A stretch of DNA of 47,200 nt from Streptomyces sp. TRM68367 (lineage in GTDB: Bacteria; Actinomycetota; Actinomycetes; Streptomycetales; Streptomycetaceae), in contig NZ_JACTVI010000063.1 in NCBI RefSeq assembly GCF_014495685.1, positions 1-47,200 of the forward strand, given 5' to 3'. The position numbers and the translations under genes were made by a program. The notes under the pieces are model-generated. The model did no database searches, was not told where the DNA came from, and saw only the letters and a program-made list of their open reading frames with translations. Numbering within the stretch: the stretch's first letter is position 1; every line of letters begins with the position of its first letter. Positions 35,009-42,232 of the stretch are shown one piece after another.

Positions 35009-35841
35009 TGGGCCAGAAGGTAAACCCGCATGGGTTCCGGCTCGGTGTCACCACCGACTTCAAGTCGCGCTGGTACGCCGACAAGCTGTACAAGGACTAC
35101 GTCAAGGAAGACGTCGCCATCCGCCGGATGATGACGTCCGGCATGGAGCGCGCCGGCATCTCCAAGGTGGAGATCGAGCGCACCCGTGACCGCGTCCGCG
35201 TCGACATCCACACCGCGCGTCCGGGCATCGTCATCGGCCGCCGTGGCGCCGAGGCCGACCGCATCCGCGGCGACCTCGAGAAGCTCACGGGCAAGCAGGT
35301 CCAGCTGAACATCCTCGAGGTCAAGAACCCCGAGACCGACGCTCAGCTGGTCGCCCAGGCCGTCGCCGAGCAGCTGTCCTCCCGCGTCTCGTTCCGCCGC
35401 GCCATGCGCAAGAGCATGCAGTCGGCGATGAAGGCGGGCGCCAAGGGCATCAAGATCCAGTGCGGTGGCCGCCTCGGCGGCGCCGAGATGTCCCGCTCGG
35501 AGTTCTACCGCGAGGGCCGCGTGCCCCTGCACACGCTCCGCGCGAACGTCGACTACGGCTTCTTCGAGGCCAAGACGACCTTCGGCCGCATCGGTGTGAA
35601 GGTCTGGATCTACAAGGGCGACGTCAAGAACATCGCCGAGGTCCGTGCCGAGAACGCTGCCGCCCGTGCGGGTAACCGCCCGGCCCGCGGTGGCGCCGAC
35701 CGCCCGGCCCGTGGTGGCCGCGGTGGCGAGCGGCGCGGTCGCAAGCCGCAGCAGCAGGCTCCCGCCGCCGAGGCCCCCAAGGCTGAGTCCTCGGCGGCCC
35801 CCGCAGCTGCTCCGGCTGAGAGCACCGGAACGGAGGCCTGA
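35008..35841 (+). CDS. rpsC: 30S ribosomal protein S3
   Basis: A 277-residue protein of the mRNA entry channel with helicase activity. It begins MGQKVNPHGFRLGVTTDFKS, has the KH-domain loop VIGRRGAEADRIRGDL near residues 75-90, and the C-terminal domain IKIQCGGRLGGAEMSRSEFY and VWIYKGDV. From about residue 213 it continues as a low-complexity tail of Arg/Gly then Ala/Pro/Glu (RGGADRPARGGRGGERRGRK, then APAAEAPKAESS), some 60 residues longer than E. coli S3, a Streptomyces trait. It overlaps the rplV stop by one base. Confidence 0.97.
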   Translation: MGQKVNPHGFRLGVTTDFKSRWYADKLYKDYVKEDVAIRRMMTSGMERAGISKVEIERTRDRVRVDIHTARPGIVIGRRGAEADRIRGDLEKLTGKQVQLNILEVKNPETDAQLVAQAVAEQLSSRVSFRRAMRKSMQSAMKAGAKGIKIQCGGRLGGAEMSRSEFYREGRVPLHTLRANVDYGFFEAKTTFGRIGVKVWIYKGDVKNIAEVRAENAAARAGNRPARGGADRPARGGRGGERRGRKPQQQAPAAEAPKAESSAAPAAAPAESTGTEA

Positions 35842-35846
35842 CCGAC

Positions 35847-36266
35847 ATGCTGATCCCCCGTAGGGTCAAGCACCGCAAGCAGCACCACCCGAAGCGCAAC
35901 GGCATGTCCAAGGGTGGCACGCAGGTTGCGTTCGGCGAGTACGGCATCCAGGCGATGACCCCGGCATACGTGACGAACCGTCAGATCGAGGCCGCTCGTA
36001 TCGCCATGACGCGTCACATCAAGCGTGGTGGCAAGGTCTGGATCAACATCTACCCGGACCGTCCGCTCACCAAGAAGCCCGCCGAGACCCGCATGGGTTC
36101 CGGTAAGGGTTCTCCGGAGTGGTGGATCGCCAACGTCAAGCCCGGACGCGTGATGTTCGAGCTGTCGTACCCCAACGAGAAGATCGCCCGTGAGGCGCTG
36201 ACGCGTGCGGCCCACAAGCTGCCGATGAAGTGCCGGATCGTCAAGCGCGAGGCAGGTGAAGCGTGA
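35847..36266 (+). CDS. rplP: 50S ribosomal protein L16
   Basis: A 139-residue protein near the A-site that helps accommodate tRNA. It reads MLIPRRVKHRKQHHPKRNGM, SKGGTQVAFGEYGIQAMTPA and KPAETRMGSGKGSPEWWIAN, the last being the orthosomycin-resistance region in other species. GGAGGCCTGACC precedes the ATG 6 bases after rpsC. Its stop overlaps the rpmC start. Confidence 0.97.
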   Translation: MLIPRRVKHRKQHHPKRNGMSKGGTQVAFGEYGIQAMTPAYVTNRQIEAARIAMTRHIKRGGKVWINIYPDRPLTKKPAETRMGSGKGSPEWWIANVKPGRVMFELSYPNEKIAREALTRAAHKLPMKCRIVKREAGEA

Positions 36267-36490
36267 TGTCGGCCGGTACCAAGGCGTCCGAGCTGCGCGA
36301 GCTGGGCAACGAGGAGCTTCTGGCGAAGCTCCGCGAGGCCAAGGAAGAGCTGTTCAACCTCCGCTTCCAGGCGGCGACGGGCCAGCTCGAGAATCACGGT
36401 CGGCTGAAGGCCGTTCGTAAGGACATCGCGCGGATCTACACCCTGATGCGTGAGCGCGAGCTGGGCATCGAGACGGTGGAGAACGCCTGA
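36266..36490 (+). CDS. rpmC: 50S ribosomal protein L29
   Basis: A 74-residue coiled-coil protein at the tunnel exit beside L23. It reads MSAGTKASELRELGNEELLA, then LREAKEELFNLRFQAATGQL and VRKDIARIYTLMRERELGI. The ATG in TGATG shares a base with the rplP stop and has AGGTGAAG upstream. A GTG one codon earlier is possible but would overlap further. Its own stop overlaps the rpsQ start. Confidence 0.96.
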   Translation: MSAGTKASELRELGNEELLAKLREAKEELFNLRFQAATGQLENHGRLKAVRKDIARIYTLMRERELGIETVENA

Positions 36491-36801
36491 TGAGCGAGAG
36501 CAACGTGACAGAGACTGCAAACCAGAGCGGCTCCGCCGCGGGGACGGAGCAGCGCGGCTTCCGCAAGACCCGCGAGGGTTACGTCGTCAGCGACAAGATG
36601 GACAAGACCGTCGTCGTCGCCGTCGAGGACCACGTCAAGCACGCGCTGTACGGCAAGGTCATCCGCCGTACGAACAAGCTCAAGGCGCACGACGAGCAGA
36701 ACGCCGCGGGTGTCGGCGACCGCGTCCTCCTCATGGAGACCCGGCCGCTGTCCGCGACCAAGCGCTGGCGCGTCGTCGAGATCCTCGAGAAGGCCAAGTA
36801 A
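36490..36801 (+). CDS. rpsQ: 30S ribosomal protein S17
   Basis: A 103-residue 16S rRNA-binding protein of OB fold. A polar N-terminal extension of about 20 residues (MSESNVTETANQSGSAAGTE) precedes the core RGFRKTREGYVVSDKMDKTV, HVKHALYGKVIRRTNKLKAH and RVLLMETRPLSATKRWRVVE. It starts at the TGATG overlap with rpmC. It is the last gene of the S10 group; two strong hairpins follow before rplN. Confidence 0.97.
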   Translation: MSESNVTETANQSGSAAGTEQRGFRKTREGYVVSDKMDKTVVVAVEDHVKHALYGKVIRRTNKLKAHDEQNAAGVGDRVLLMETRPLSATKRWRVVEILEKAK

Positions 36802-36804
36802 TTA

Positions 36805-36869
36805 CTGCGGGGCAAACCCCGCAGGTCAGTTCCGCCAGGCTCCGGGGGACCGCGATGAGCGGCCCCCGG
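36805..36869 (+). other. Two successive hairpins between rpsQ and rplN
   Basis: CTGCGGGG/CCCCGCAG (36805-36812, 36817-36824) has loop CAAA. The second is CCGGGGG-A-CCGC (36842-36853) pairing with GCGG-CCCCCGG (36859-36869), with loop GATGA. Neither is followed by a T run. They mark the S10/spc boundary and may partly terminate or process the RNA. Confidence 0.72.
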
Positions 36870-36897
36870 GGAACCGGCAGACGATCAGGAGATAGAC

Positions 36898-37266
36898 GTG
36901 ATCCAGCAGGAGTCGCGACTGCGTGTCGCCGACAACACTGGTGCGAAGGAGATCCTTTGCATCCGTGTGCTCGGCGGCTCCGGTCGCCGCTACGCGGGTA
37001 TCGGTGACGTCATCGTCGCCACCGTCAAGGACGCGATCCCCGGTGGCAACGTGAAGAAGGGTGACGTCGTCAAGGCGGTCATCGTTCGCACCGTTAAGGA
37101 GCGCCGTCGTCCGGACGGCTCGTACATCCGCTTCGACGAGAACGCCGCCGTCATTCTGAAGAACGACGGCGACCCTCGCGGCACCCGTATCTTCGGCCCG
37201 GTGGGCCGTGAGCTGCGCGAGAAGAAGTTCATGAAGATCATCTCCCTCGCGCCGGAGGTGCTGTGA
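36898..37266 (+). CDS. rplN: 50S ribosomal protein L14
   Basis: A 122-residue protein at the subunit interface. It reads IQQESRLRVADNTGAKEILC, GDVIVATVKDAIPGGNVKKG and KKGDVVKAVIVRTVKERRRP, ending FMKIISLAPEVL. The start is GTG 36898, preceded by AGGAGATAGAC. It is the first gene of the spc group; no separate promoter is convincing in the hairpin-rich gap upstream. Its stop overlaps the rplX region. Confidence 0.97.
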   Translation: MIQQESRLRVADNTGAKEILCIRVLGGSGRRYAGIGDVIVATVKDAIPGGNVKKGDVVKAVIVRTVKERRRPDGSYIRFDENAAVILKNDGDPRGTRIFGPVGRELREKKFMKIISLAPEVL

Positions 37267-37268
37267 GC

Positions 37269-37592
37269 ATGAAGATCAAGAAGGGTGACCTGGTCCAGGT
37301 CATCACCGGCAAGGACAAGGGCAAGCAGGGCAAGGTCATCGCCGCTTACCCGCGCGAGGAGCGTGTCCTGGTCGAGGGTGTCAACCGGGTCAAGAAGCAC
37401 ACCAAGGCCGGTCCGACGGCTCGCGGCTCGCAGGCCGGCGGGATCGTGACCACCGAGGCCCCGATTCACGTCAGCAACGTGATGCTGGTCGTGGAGAAGG
37501 ACGGCAACAAGGTCCCGACCCGCGTCGGCTACCGCTTCGACGACGAAGGCAACAAGATCCGCGTTGCCAAGCGGACGGGTGAGGACATCTGA
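37269..37592 (+). CDS. rplX: 50S ribosomal protein L24
   Basis: A 107-residue assembly initiator with a KOW motif (MKIKKGDLVQVITGKDKGKQ, residues 1-20), then NRVKKHTKAGPTARGSQAGG and VPTRVGYRFDDEGNKIRVAK. ATG 37269 lies 9 bases from GGAGG (37255-37259); a GTG at 37263 is in frame but only 3 bases from that box. Its stop overlaps the rplE ATG. Confidence 0.96.
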   Translation: MKIKKGDLVQVITGKDKGKQGKVIAAYPREERVLVEGVNRVKKHTKAGPTARGSQAGGIVTTEAPIHVSNVMLVVEKDGNKVPTRVGYRFDDEGNKIRVAKRTGEDI

Positions 37593-38149
37593 TGACGACC
37601 ACCGTGACTCCGCGTCTGAAGCAGAAGTACCGCGAGGAGATCGCCGGCAAGCTGCGTGACGAGTTCAAGTACGAGAACGTCATGCAGGTTCCGGGCCTCG
37701 TCAAGATCGTGGTCAACATGGGTGTGGGCGACGCCGCCCGCGACTCCAAGCTGATCGAGGGCGCCATCCGCGACCTCACCACGATCACCGGTCAGAAGCC
37801 GGCCGTCACCAAGGCCCGCAAGTCCATCGCGCAGTTCAAGCTGCGCGAGGGACAGCCGATCGGTGCCCACGTCACGCTCCGTGGCGACCGCATGTGGGAG
37901 TTCCTGGACCGCACCCTGTCGCTCGCGCTGCCGCGCATCCGCGACTTCCGCGGCCTGTCCCCCAAGCAGTTCGACGGCCGTGGCAACTACACCTTCGGTC
38001 TCACGGAGCAGGTCATGTTCCACGAGATCGACCAGGACAAGATCGACCGCGTCCGGGGTATGGACATCACCGTGGTCACCACGGCGACCAACGACGCTGA
38101 GGGCCGCGCGCTCCTCCGTCACCTCGGCTTCCCCTTCAAGGAGGCGTGA
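37592..38149 (+). CDS. rplE: 50S ribosomal protein L5
   Basis: A 185-residue protein that carries 5S rRNA into the large subunit. It reads LKQKYREEIAGKLRDEFKYE, VMQVPGLVKIVVNMGVGDA, TITGQKPAVTKARKSIAQFK and GNYTFGLTEQVMFHEIDQDK. It begins at the TGATG overlap with rplX. rpsN begins 5 bases after its stop, using the GGAGG at the end of rplE. Confidence 0.97.
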   Translation: MTTTVTPRLKQKYREEIAGKLRDEFKYENVMQVPGLVKIVVNMGVGDAARDSKLIEGAIRDLTTITGQKPAVTKARKSIAQFKLREGQPIGAHVTLRGDRMWEFLDRTLSLALPRIRDFRGLSPKQFDGRGNYTFGLTEQVMFHEIDQDKIDRVRGMDITVVTTATNDAEGRALLRHLGFPFKEA

Positions 38150-38154
38150 GCGAG

Positions 38155-38340
38155 ATGGCGAAGAAGGCTCTGATCGCGAAGGCTGCTCGCAAGCCCAAGT
38201 TCGGCGTGCGTGCGTACACCCGCTGCCAGCGCTGCGGTCGTCCGCACTCCGTGTACCGCAAGTTCGGCCTCTGCCGCGTGTGCCTTCGTGAGATGGCTCA
38301 CCGTGGCGAGCTGCCGGGCGTGACCAAGAGCTCCTGGTAA
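38155..38340 (+). CDS. rpsN: 30S ribosomal protein S14, zinc-binding type Z
   Basis: A 61-residue short S14 with two CxxC knuckles: C24, C27, C40 and C43 (YTRCQRCGRPHSVYRKFGL, CRVCLREM). The long cysteine-free form is used by many bacteria under zinc limitation. GGAGG (38140-38144) lies 10 bases from the ATG; a GTG at 38146 is rejected as it adds three residues outside the family. A 190-base gap with a large hairpin follows before rpsH. Streptomyces often calls this gene rpsZ. Confidence 0.96.
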   Translation: MAKKALIAKAARKPKFGVRAYTRCQRCGRPHSVYRKFGLCRVCLREMAHRGELPGVTKSSW

Positions 38341-38385
38341 TCCCGTAACAGGGCATTCCAGAGGCTCTCGGTAAGCAATGGGCGT

Positions 38386-38436
38386 GTCAGGCGCCCTCCC
38401 CTCCATGGCATAGGCTAGGAGGGTTGGGCGCCTGAC
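38386..38436 (+). other. Large two-part hairpin between rpsN and rpsH
   Basis: GTCAGGCGCCC (38386-38396) and GGGCGCCTGAC (38426-38436) form a perfect 11-bp outer stem. Inside it CCCTCC (38399-38404) pairs with GGAGGG (38418-38423) over a 13-base loop containing CATAGGCTA. There is no T tract. It may be a protein-binding site, attenuator or cleavage site. Confidence 0.75.
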
Positions 38437-38553
38437 TGCCGCCCGTACGACTTACTACGCCGTAGGTCCACCGCGCCGCACCCGTCCCGTCTCGGATCGG
38501 GGAGAGGGATGGCGCACCAGGAAACCCCGGCGAGAGAGGCCGAAGGCCAATTC

Positions 38554-38952
38554 ATGACCATGACTGATCCGATCGCAGACATGCTCACGCGTCTGCGGAA
38601 CGCGAACTCGGCATACCACGACTCTGTGTCGATGCCGCACTCGAAGATCAAGTCGCACATCGCGGAGATCCTCCAGCAGGAGGGCTTCATCACGGGCTGG
38701 AAGGTCGAGGACGCCGAGGTCGGCAAGAACCTCGTCCTGGAGCTGAAGTTCGGCCCCAACCGTGAGCGCTCCATCGCGGGTATCAAGCGGATCTCCAAGC
38801 CCGGTCTCCGGGTCTACGCGAAGTCCACCAACCTGCCGAAGGTGCTCGGCGGCCTCGGCGTGGCGATCATCTCCACGTCCCACGGTCTGCTCACCGACAA
38901 GCAGGCGCAGAAGAAGGGCGTGGGTGGGGAAGTCCTCGCCTACGTCTGGTAA
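38554..38952 (+). CDS. rpsH: 30S ribosomal protein S8
   Basis: A 132-residue protein of the 30S platform and, in E. coli, the translational repressor of the spc operon. It reads MTMTDPIADMLTRLRNANSA, SKIKSHIAEILQQEGFITGW, KFGPNRERSIAGIKRISKPG and STSHGLLTDKQAQKKGVGGE. ATG 38554 gives the length usual in Streptomyces. An in-frame ATG at 38509 has a good GGGGAGAGGG box and would add 15 residues, so both starts might be used. Confidence 0.95.
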   Translation: MTMTDPIADMLTRLRNANSAYHDSVSMPHSKIKSHIAEILQQEGFITGWKVEDAEVGKNLVLELKFGPNRERSIAGIKRISKPGLRVYAKSTNLPKVLGGLGVAIISTSHGLLTDKQAQKKGVGGEVLAYVW

Positions 38953-38975
38953 TTCGGGAACGGAGGAGAGACACA

Positions 38976-39515
38976 ATGTCGCGTATCGGCAAGCTCCCCA
39001 TCCCGGTTCCCGCCGGCGTGGACGTCACCATCGACGGCCGTACGGTCGCGGTCAAGGGCCCCAAGGGCGAACTGACCCACACCGTTGTCGCGCCGATCGA
39101 GATCGCTAAGGGCGAGGACGGCACCCTCCAGGTGCTGCGCCCGAACGACGAGCGGCAGAGCAAGGCCCTGCACGGCCTGTCCCGCACGCTGGTGGCGAAC
39201 ATGATCACCGGTGTGACCCAGGGATACGTCAGGAAGCTCGAAATCAGCGGTGTCGGTTACCGCGTCCAGGCCAAGGGCTCCAACCTGGAGTTCTCCCTGG
39301 GCTACAGCCACCCGATCCTGGTCGAGGCCCCCGAGGGCATCACCTTCAAGGTGGAGACCCCGACCCGTTTCTCGGTCGAGGGCATCGACAAGCAGAAGGT
39401 CGGCGAGGTTGCGGCCAACATCCGCAAGCTGCGCAAGCCCGACCCGTACAAGGCCAAGGGCGTCAAGTACGAGGGCGAAGTCATCCGCCGCAAGGTCGGA
39501 AAGGCGGGTAAGTAA
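38976..39515 (+). CDS. rplF: 50S ribosomal protein L6
   Basis: A 179-residue protein beside the sarcin-ricin loop. It reads MSRIGKLPIPVPAGVDVTID, VAVKGPKGELTHTVVAPIEI, GYRVQAKGSNLEFSLGYSHP and the tail GVKYEGEVIRRKVGKAGK. GGAGGAGAGACACA precedes the ATG 23 bases after rpsH. The L6 gene is a known site of aminoglycoside effects elsewhere; nothing unusual appears. Confidence 0.97.
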   Translation: MSRIGKLPIPVPAGVDVTIDGRTVAVKGPKGELTHTVVAPIEIAKGEDGTLQVLRPNDERQSKALHGLSRTLVANMITGVTQGYVRKLEISGVGYRVQAKGSNLEFSLGYSHPILVEAPEGITFKVETPTRFSVEGIDKQKVGEVAANIRKLRKPDPYKAKGVKYEGEVIRRKVGKAGK

Positions 39516-39518
39516 GCC

Positions 39519-39902
39519 ATGGCATACGGGCAGAAGATCCTGAAGGGCGACGCCTACAAGCGCGCCGCGATCAAGCGCCGTCACATCCGGATCCGCAAGC
39601 GGATCAACGGTACGGCGGAGCGTCCCCGTCTGGTCGTGACCCGCTCCAACCGCCACATCGTGGCGCAGGTGATCGACGACCTGAAGGGCCACACCGTGGC
39701 GTCGGCGTCCACCCTGGACAGCTCGATCCGCGGTGGCGAGGACGACAAGTCCACGCAGGCCAAGAAGGTCGGCGCCCTGGTCGCCGAGCGTGCCAAGGCC
39801 GCCGGTGTCGAGGCCGTCGTGTTCGACCGTGGTGGTAACCAGTACGCGGGGCGCATCGCCGCCCTGGCGGACGCCGCCCGCGAGGCCGGACTCAAGTTCT
39901 GA
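39519..39902 (+). CDS. rplR: 50S ribosomal protein L18
   Basis: A 127-residue 5S rRNA-binding protein of the central protuberance. It reads AAIKRRHIRIRKRINGTAER, PRLVVTRSNRHIVAQVIDDL and KAAGVEAVVFDRGGNQYAGR, ending AREAGLKF. It starts 3 bases after the rplF stop with GCGGGTAAGTAAG upstream, so translation is coupled. Ordinary in length. Confidence 0.97.
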   Translation: MAYGQKILKGDAYKRAAIKRRHIRIRKRINGTAERPRLVVTRSNRHIVAQVIDDLKGHTVASASTLDSSIRGGEDDKSTQAKKVGALVAERAKAAGVEAVVFDRGGNQYAGRIAALADAAREAGLKF

Positions 39903-39945
39903 GTCCTGGTTCCGTAGCTAGCGGAGACAGAGAGAGGTAATTCCA

Positions 39946-40551
39946 ATGGCTGGACCCCAGCGCCGCGGTGGCGGTGCCGGTGGCGGCGAGCGGCGGGACC
40001 GGAAGGGCCGTGACGGCGGCGCAGCTGCCGCCGAGAAGACCGCGTACGTTGAGCGCGTTGTCGCGATCAACCGCGTCGCCAAGGTTGTGAAGGGTGGTCG
40101 TCGCTTCAGCTTCACCGCGCTGGTCGTGGTGGGCGACGGCGACGGCACCGTGGGTGTCGGATACGGCAAGGCCAAGGAGGTGCCGGCCGCCATCGCCAAG
40201 GGCGTTGAGGAGGCCAAGAAGCACTTCTTCAAGGTCCCCCGGATCCAGGGCACCATCCCGCACCCCATCCAGGGTGAGAAGGCTGCCGGCGTCGTTCTCC
40301 TCAAGCCGGCCTCGCCGGGTACCGGTGTTATCGCCGGTGGTCCCGTGCGTGCCGTGCTCGAGTGCGCCGGTATCCACGACGTGCTGTCGAAGTCGCTCGG
40401 CTCCGACAACGCGATCAACATCGTGCACGCGACCGTGGAGGCCCTGAAGGGCCTGCAGCGTCCCGAGGAGATCGCGGCCCGCCGCGGTCTGCCGCTCGAG
40501 GACGTCGCCCCTGCGGCCCTGCTGCGTGCGCGTGCCGGGGCAGGTGCGTAA
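39946..40551 (+). CDS. rpsE: 30S ribosomal protein S5
   Basis: A 201-residue protein of the 30S mRNA channel that affects fidelity and spectinomycin sensitivity. The N-terminal Gly/Arg-rich stretch MAGPQRRGGGAGGGERRDRK is an extension, then YVERVVAINRVAKVVKGGRR, FSFTALVVVGDGDGTVGVGY and KVPRIQGTIPHPIQGEKAAG. The spectinomycin loop (around AKVVKGG) is unaltered as far as I can judge. GAGAGAGGTAATTCC precedes the ATG. rpmD starts 3 bases after its stop. Confidence 0.97.
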   Translation: MAGPQRRGGGAGGGERRDRKGRDGGAAAAEKTAYVERVVAINRVAKVVKGGRRFSFTALVVVGDGDGTVGVGYGKAKEVPAAIAKGVEEAKKHFFKVPRIQGTIPHPIQGEKAAGVVLLKPASPGTGVIAGGPVRAVLECAGIHDVLSKSLGSDNAINIVHATVEALKGLQRPEEIAARRGLPLEDVAPAALLRARAGAGA

Positions 40552-40553
40552 TC

Positions 40554-40736
40554 ATGGCGCAGCTCAAGATCACGCAGGTCAAGTCCTACATCGGCAGCAA
40601 GCAGAACCACCGTGACACCCTGCGGACGCTCGGGCTCAAGAAGCTCGGCGACGTGGTCGTCAAGGAGGACCGCCCCGAGTTCCGCGGCATGGTTCGCCAT
40701 GTCCGCCACCTCGTGACGGTTGAGGAGGTCGACTGA
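40554..40736 (+). CDS. rpmD: 50S ribosomal protein L30
   Basis: A 60-residue large-subunit protein, present in many but not all bacteria. It reads MAQLKITQVKSYIGSKQNHR, then DTLRTLGLKKLGDVVVKEDR and GMVRHVRHLVTVEEVD. The ATG at 40554 follows CAGGTGCGTAATC. It overlaps no other gene and precedes rplO by 2 bases. A longer frame opening at 40362 is inside rpsE and rejected. Confidence 0.96.
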   Translation: MAQLKITQVKSYIGSKQNHRDTLRTLGLKKLGDVVVKEDRPEFRGMVRHVRHLVTVEEVD

Positions 40737-40738
40737 TC

Positions 40739-41194
40739 ATGGCGGAGAACAACCCGCTCAAGATCCACAACCTCCGTCCCGCCCCGGGCGCCAAGACCGC
40801 CAAGACCCGCGTCGGTCGTGGTGAGGCGTCGAAGGGTAAGACGGCCGGTCGTGGTACGAAGGGCACCAAGGCCCGTTACCAGGTTCCGGAGCGCTTCGAG
40901 GGCGGCCAGATGCCGCTGCACATGCGCCTCCCGAAGCTGAAGGGCTTCAAGAACCCGTTCAAGACCGAGTACCAGGTCGTGAACCTGGACAAGCTCGCCG
41001 CCCTCTACCCCGAGGGCGGGGAGGTCACGGTAGCCGACCTGGTCGCCAAGGGTGCCGTTCGCAAGAACAGCCTCGTCAAGGTGCTCGGCCAGGGCGAGAT
41101 CTCCGTGGCGCTGCAGGTGACGGTCGACGCCGTCTCCGGCTCCGCCAAGGAGAAGATCACCGCCGCCGGCGGTACCGTCACCGAGCTCGTCTGA
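40739..41194 (+). CDS. rplO: 50S ribosomal protein L15
   Basis: A 151-residue late-assembly protein. The basic Gly-rich N-terminus (NNPLKIHNLRPAPGAKTAKT, RVGRGEASKGKTAGRGTKGT) threads into 23S rRNA, followed by MPLHMRLPKLKGFKNPFKTE and the globular C-terminal domain ending ITAAGGTVTELV. GGTTGAGGAGGTCGACTGATC upstream contains the AGGAGG box. It ends the ribosomal part of the spc group here, with two hairpins after it. Confidence 0.97.
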   Translation: MAENNPLKIHNLRPAPGAKTAKTRVGRGEASKGKTAGRGTKGTKARYQVPERFEGGQMPLHMRLPKLKGFKNPFKTEYQVVNLDKLAALYPEGGEVTVADLVAKGAVRKNSLVKVLGQGEISVALQVTVDAVSGSAKEKITAAGGTVTELV

Positions 41195-41207
41195 ATCGCT
41201 CGGCGCT

Positions 41208-41274
41208 CATCACCGGCGGTGATGCGCAGTTAGCTGCATCCAGCCCCGCTCCGCGACTGCCGGAGCGGGGCTGG
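41208..41274 (+). terminator. Tandem hairpins ending the rplO transcript
   Basis: CATCACC-GGC-GGTGATG (41208-41224) is followed by a 14-bp perfect hairpin (41240-41253 with 41261-41274; core CAGCCCCGCTCCG/CGGAGCGGGGCTG, loop CGACTGC). The second is a strong terminator. Confidence 0.88.
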
Positions 41275-41371
41275 CGCTGTTTGCAGATCCCCGCGGCCAC
41301 AACTCAGGTCAGTCCCAGGAGGGTTCGGGAGAGCGACCACCGCGTCACGTCCGGGTCGGCTCCGCAAAGTC

Positions 41372-41401
41372 TTGGACATGACATCAGAAGTGAACTAGTG
41401 T
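41372..41401 (+). promoter_or_regulatory. Promoter candidate for the small secreted protein
   Basis: TTGGAC (41372-41377) and TAGTGT (41396-41401) are separated by 18 bases. The predicted start near 41408 is about 95 bases before the ATG. The surrounding segment is visibly less GC-rich than its neighbours. A small hairpin, GGGGCG-TTTCA-CGCCCC, lies at about 41464-41480. Confidence 0.55.
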
Positions 41402-41502
41402 TCCATTGCTCGCCGTTGCACCTTGAGTACCTGCAGTAACGGCGGGCGTTTCGCTGCTTACGGGGGGGCGTTTCACGCCCCAGCAGAGTGAAAGAGGAAC
41501 CG

Positions 41503-41880
41503 ATGACCAAGTCCAAGCTCACTCGTATGGCCATGGTTGGGGCGGCTGCCGCAACCATGGTCGTGGCGTCGACGGCTCCCGCCATGGCCGTCAGCAACAA
41601 GACCATCTATCTCGACGGTAGCCGGGGGTACATGAAGTTCATCGACGACGGGGACGTCTTCCAGGTCTGTGACACCAGGGCGGACGGCCACGGCGTCACC
41701 GGCACGTTGTGGGTCAGGAACGCCGGTGGAGTGGTGTCCAAGGTGTTCGACCTGGGCGACGGCGGCGATGCCGGCTGCAACAAGAAGGGGTACAACGTCG
41801 GCCAACTGGCCAGCTACAGAATGCAGGTCACCTGGAACGGCGGCGGGGGCAGCAAGTTCTCCGCGTGGTTCAACGAGTAG
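41503..41880 (+). CDS. Small secreted protein of unknown function
   Basis: A 125-residue protein with a clear Sec signal peptide: MTKSKLTRMAMVGAAAATMV, VASTAPAMA, cleavage expected after AMA at residue 29. The mature part of about 96 residues (VSNKTIYLDGSRGYMKFIDD, VCDTRADGHGVTGTLWVRNA and YRMQVTWNGGGGSKFSAWFN) is strand-rich with one Cys pair (C56, C92), likely a disulfide. I do not recognise a named family; similar small secreted proteins with a VCDTRADGHG-type segment occur in streptomycetes as far as I recall. GAGG lies about 5 bases before the ATG. It sits between rplO and secY with its own promoter and a terminator upstream, so it is not part of the ribosomal operon. Confidence 0.85.
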   Translation: MTKSKLTRMAMVGAAAATMVVASTAPAMAVSNKTIYLDGSRGYMKFIDDGDVFQVCDTRADGHGVTGTLWVRNAGGVVSKVFDLGDGGDAGCNKKGYNVGQLASYRMQVTWNGGGGSKFSAWFNE

Positions 41881-42232
41881 ACCGACGGTCCACGCACGCT
41901 CACCTCACAAGTCAGGCCCCATATCGTGACAGTTCACGACTGTTGATGACCTGTGGCAGTAGGGGCGGCACATGATGACAGGGCCCTGCGGTGGGTCGGA
42001 GGGCACCTGGCCGGCCGGCGTACCGGGGGCCCTGTTGTCGTGGCATACACTGCCGATCGCCAGGCCAGGGGCGTGAAGGAGCAGGTCGGCATCCCGCTCG
42101 GTCCTCGATATGGGTAGGCTGTGCTGTCGGCGCCCAGCGCCGTCTTGTCATGCCGTAATCTCGTTGTCCAGGTCATCAACCTCGTTACCCATCCACCTCA
42201 CGCGCGCACACGCGGGGGTCGCAGGAGGCACC
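41881..42232 (+). other. Non-coding gap before secY
   Basis: No convincing gene lies in this 352-base stretch. Possible -10 elements are TACACT (42046-42051) and TAGGCT (42115-42120); neither has a good -35, so the secY promoter is not fixed. No strong terminator for the secreted-protein gene is visible. Confidence 0.5.

Noticed and set aside
38509..38553. ATG at 38509 as the only rpsH start
   Set aside because: It has a good ribosome site, but S8 from Streptomyces begins MTMTDPIADM; kept as an alternative.
41991..42002. A 12-base match (GTGGGTCGGAGG) in the secY upstream gap to the end of the shared rpsJ leader block
   Set aside because: The CCGACC arm and the CGACAC box are missing, so the hairpin cannot form; probably chance.
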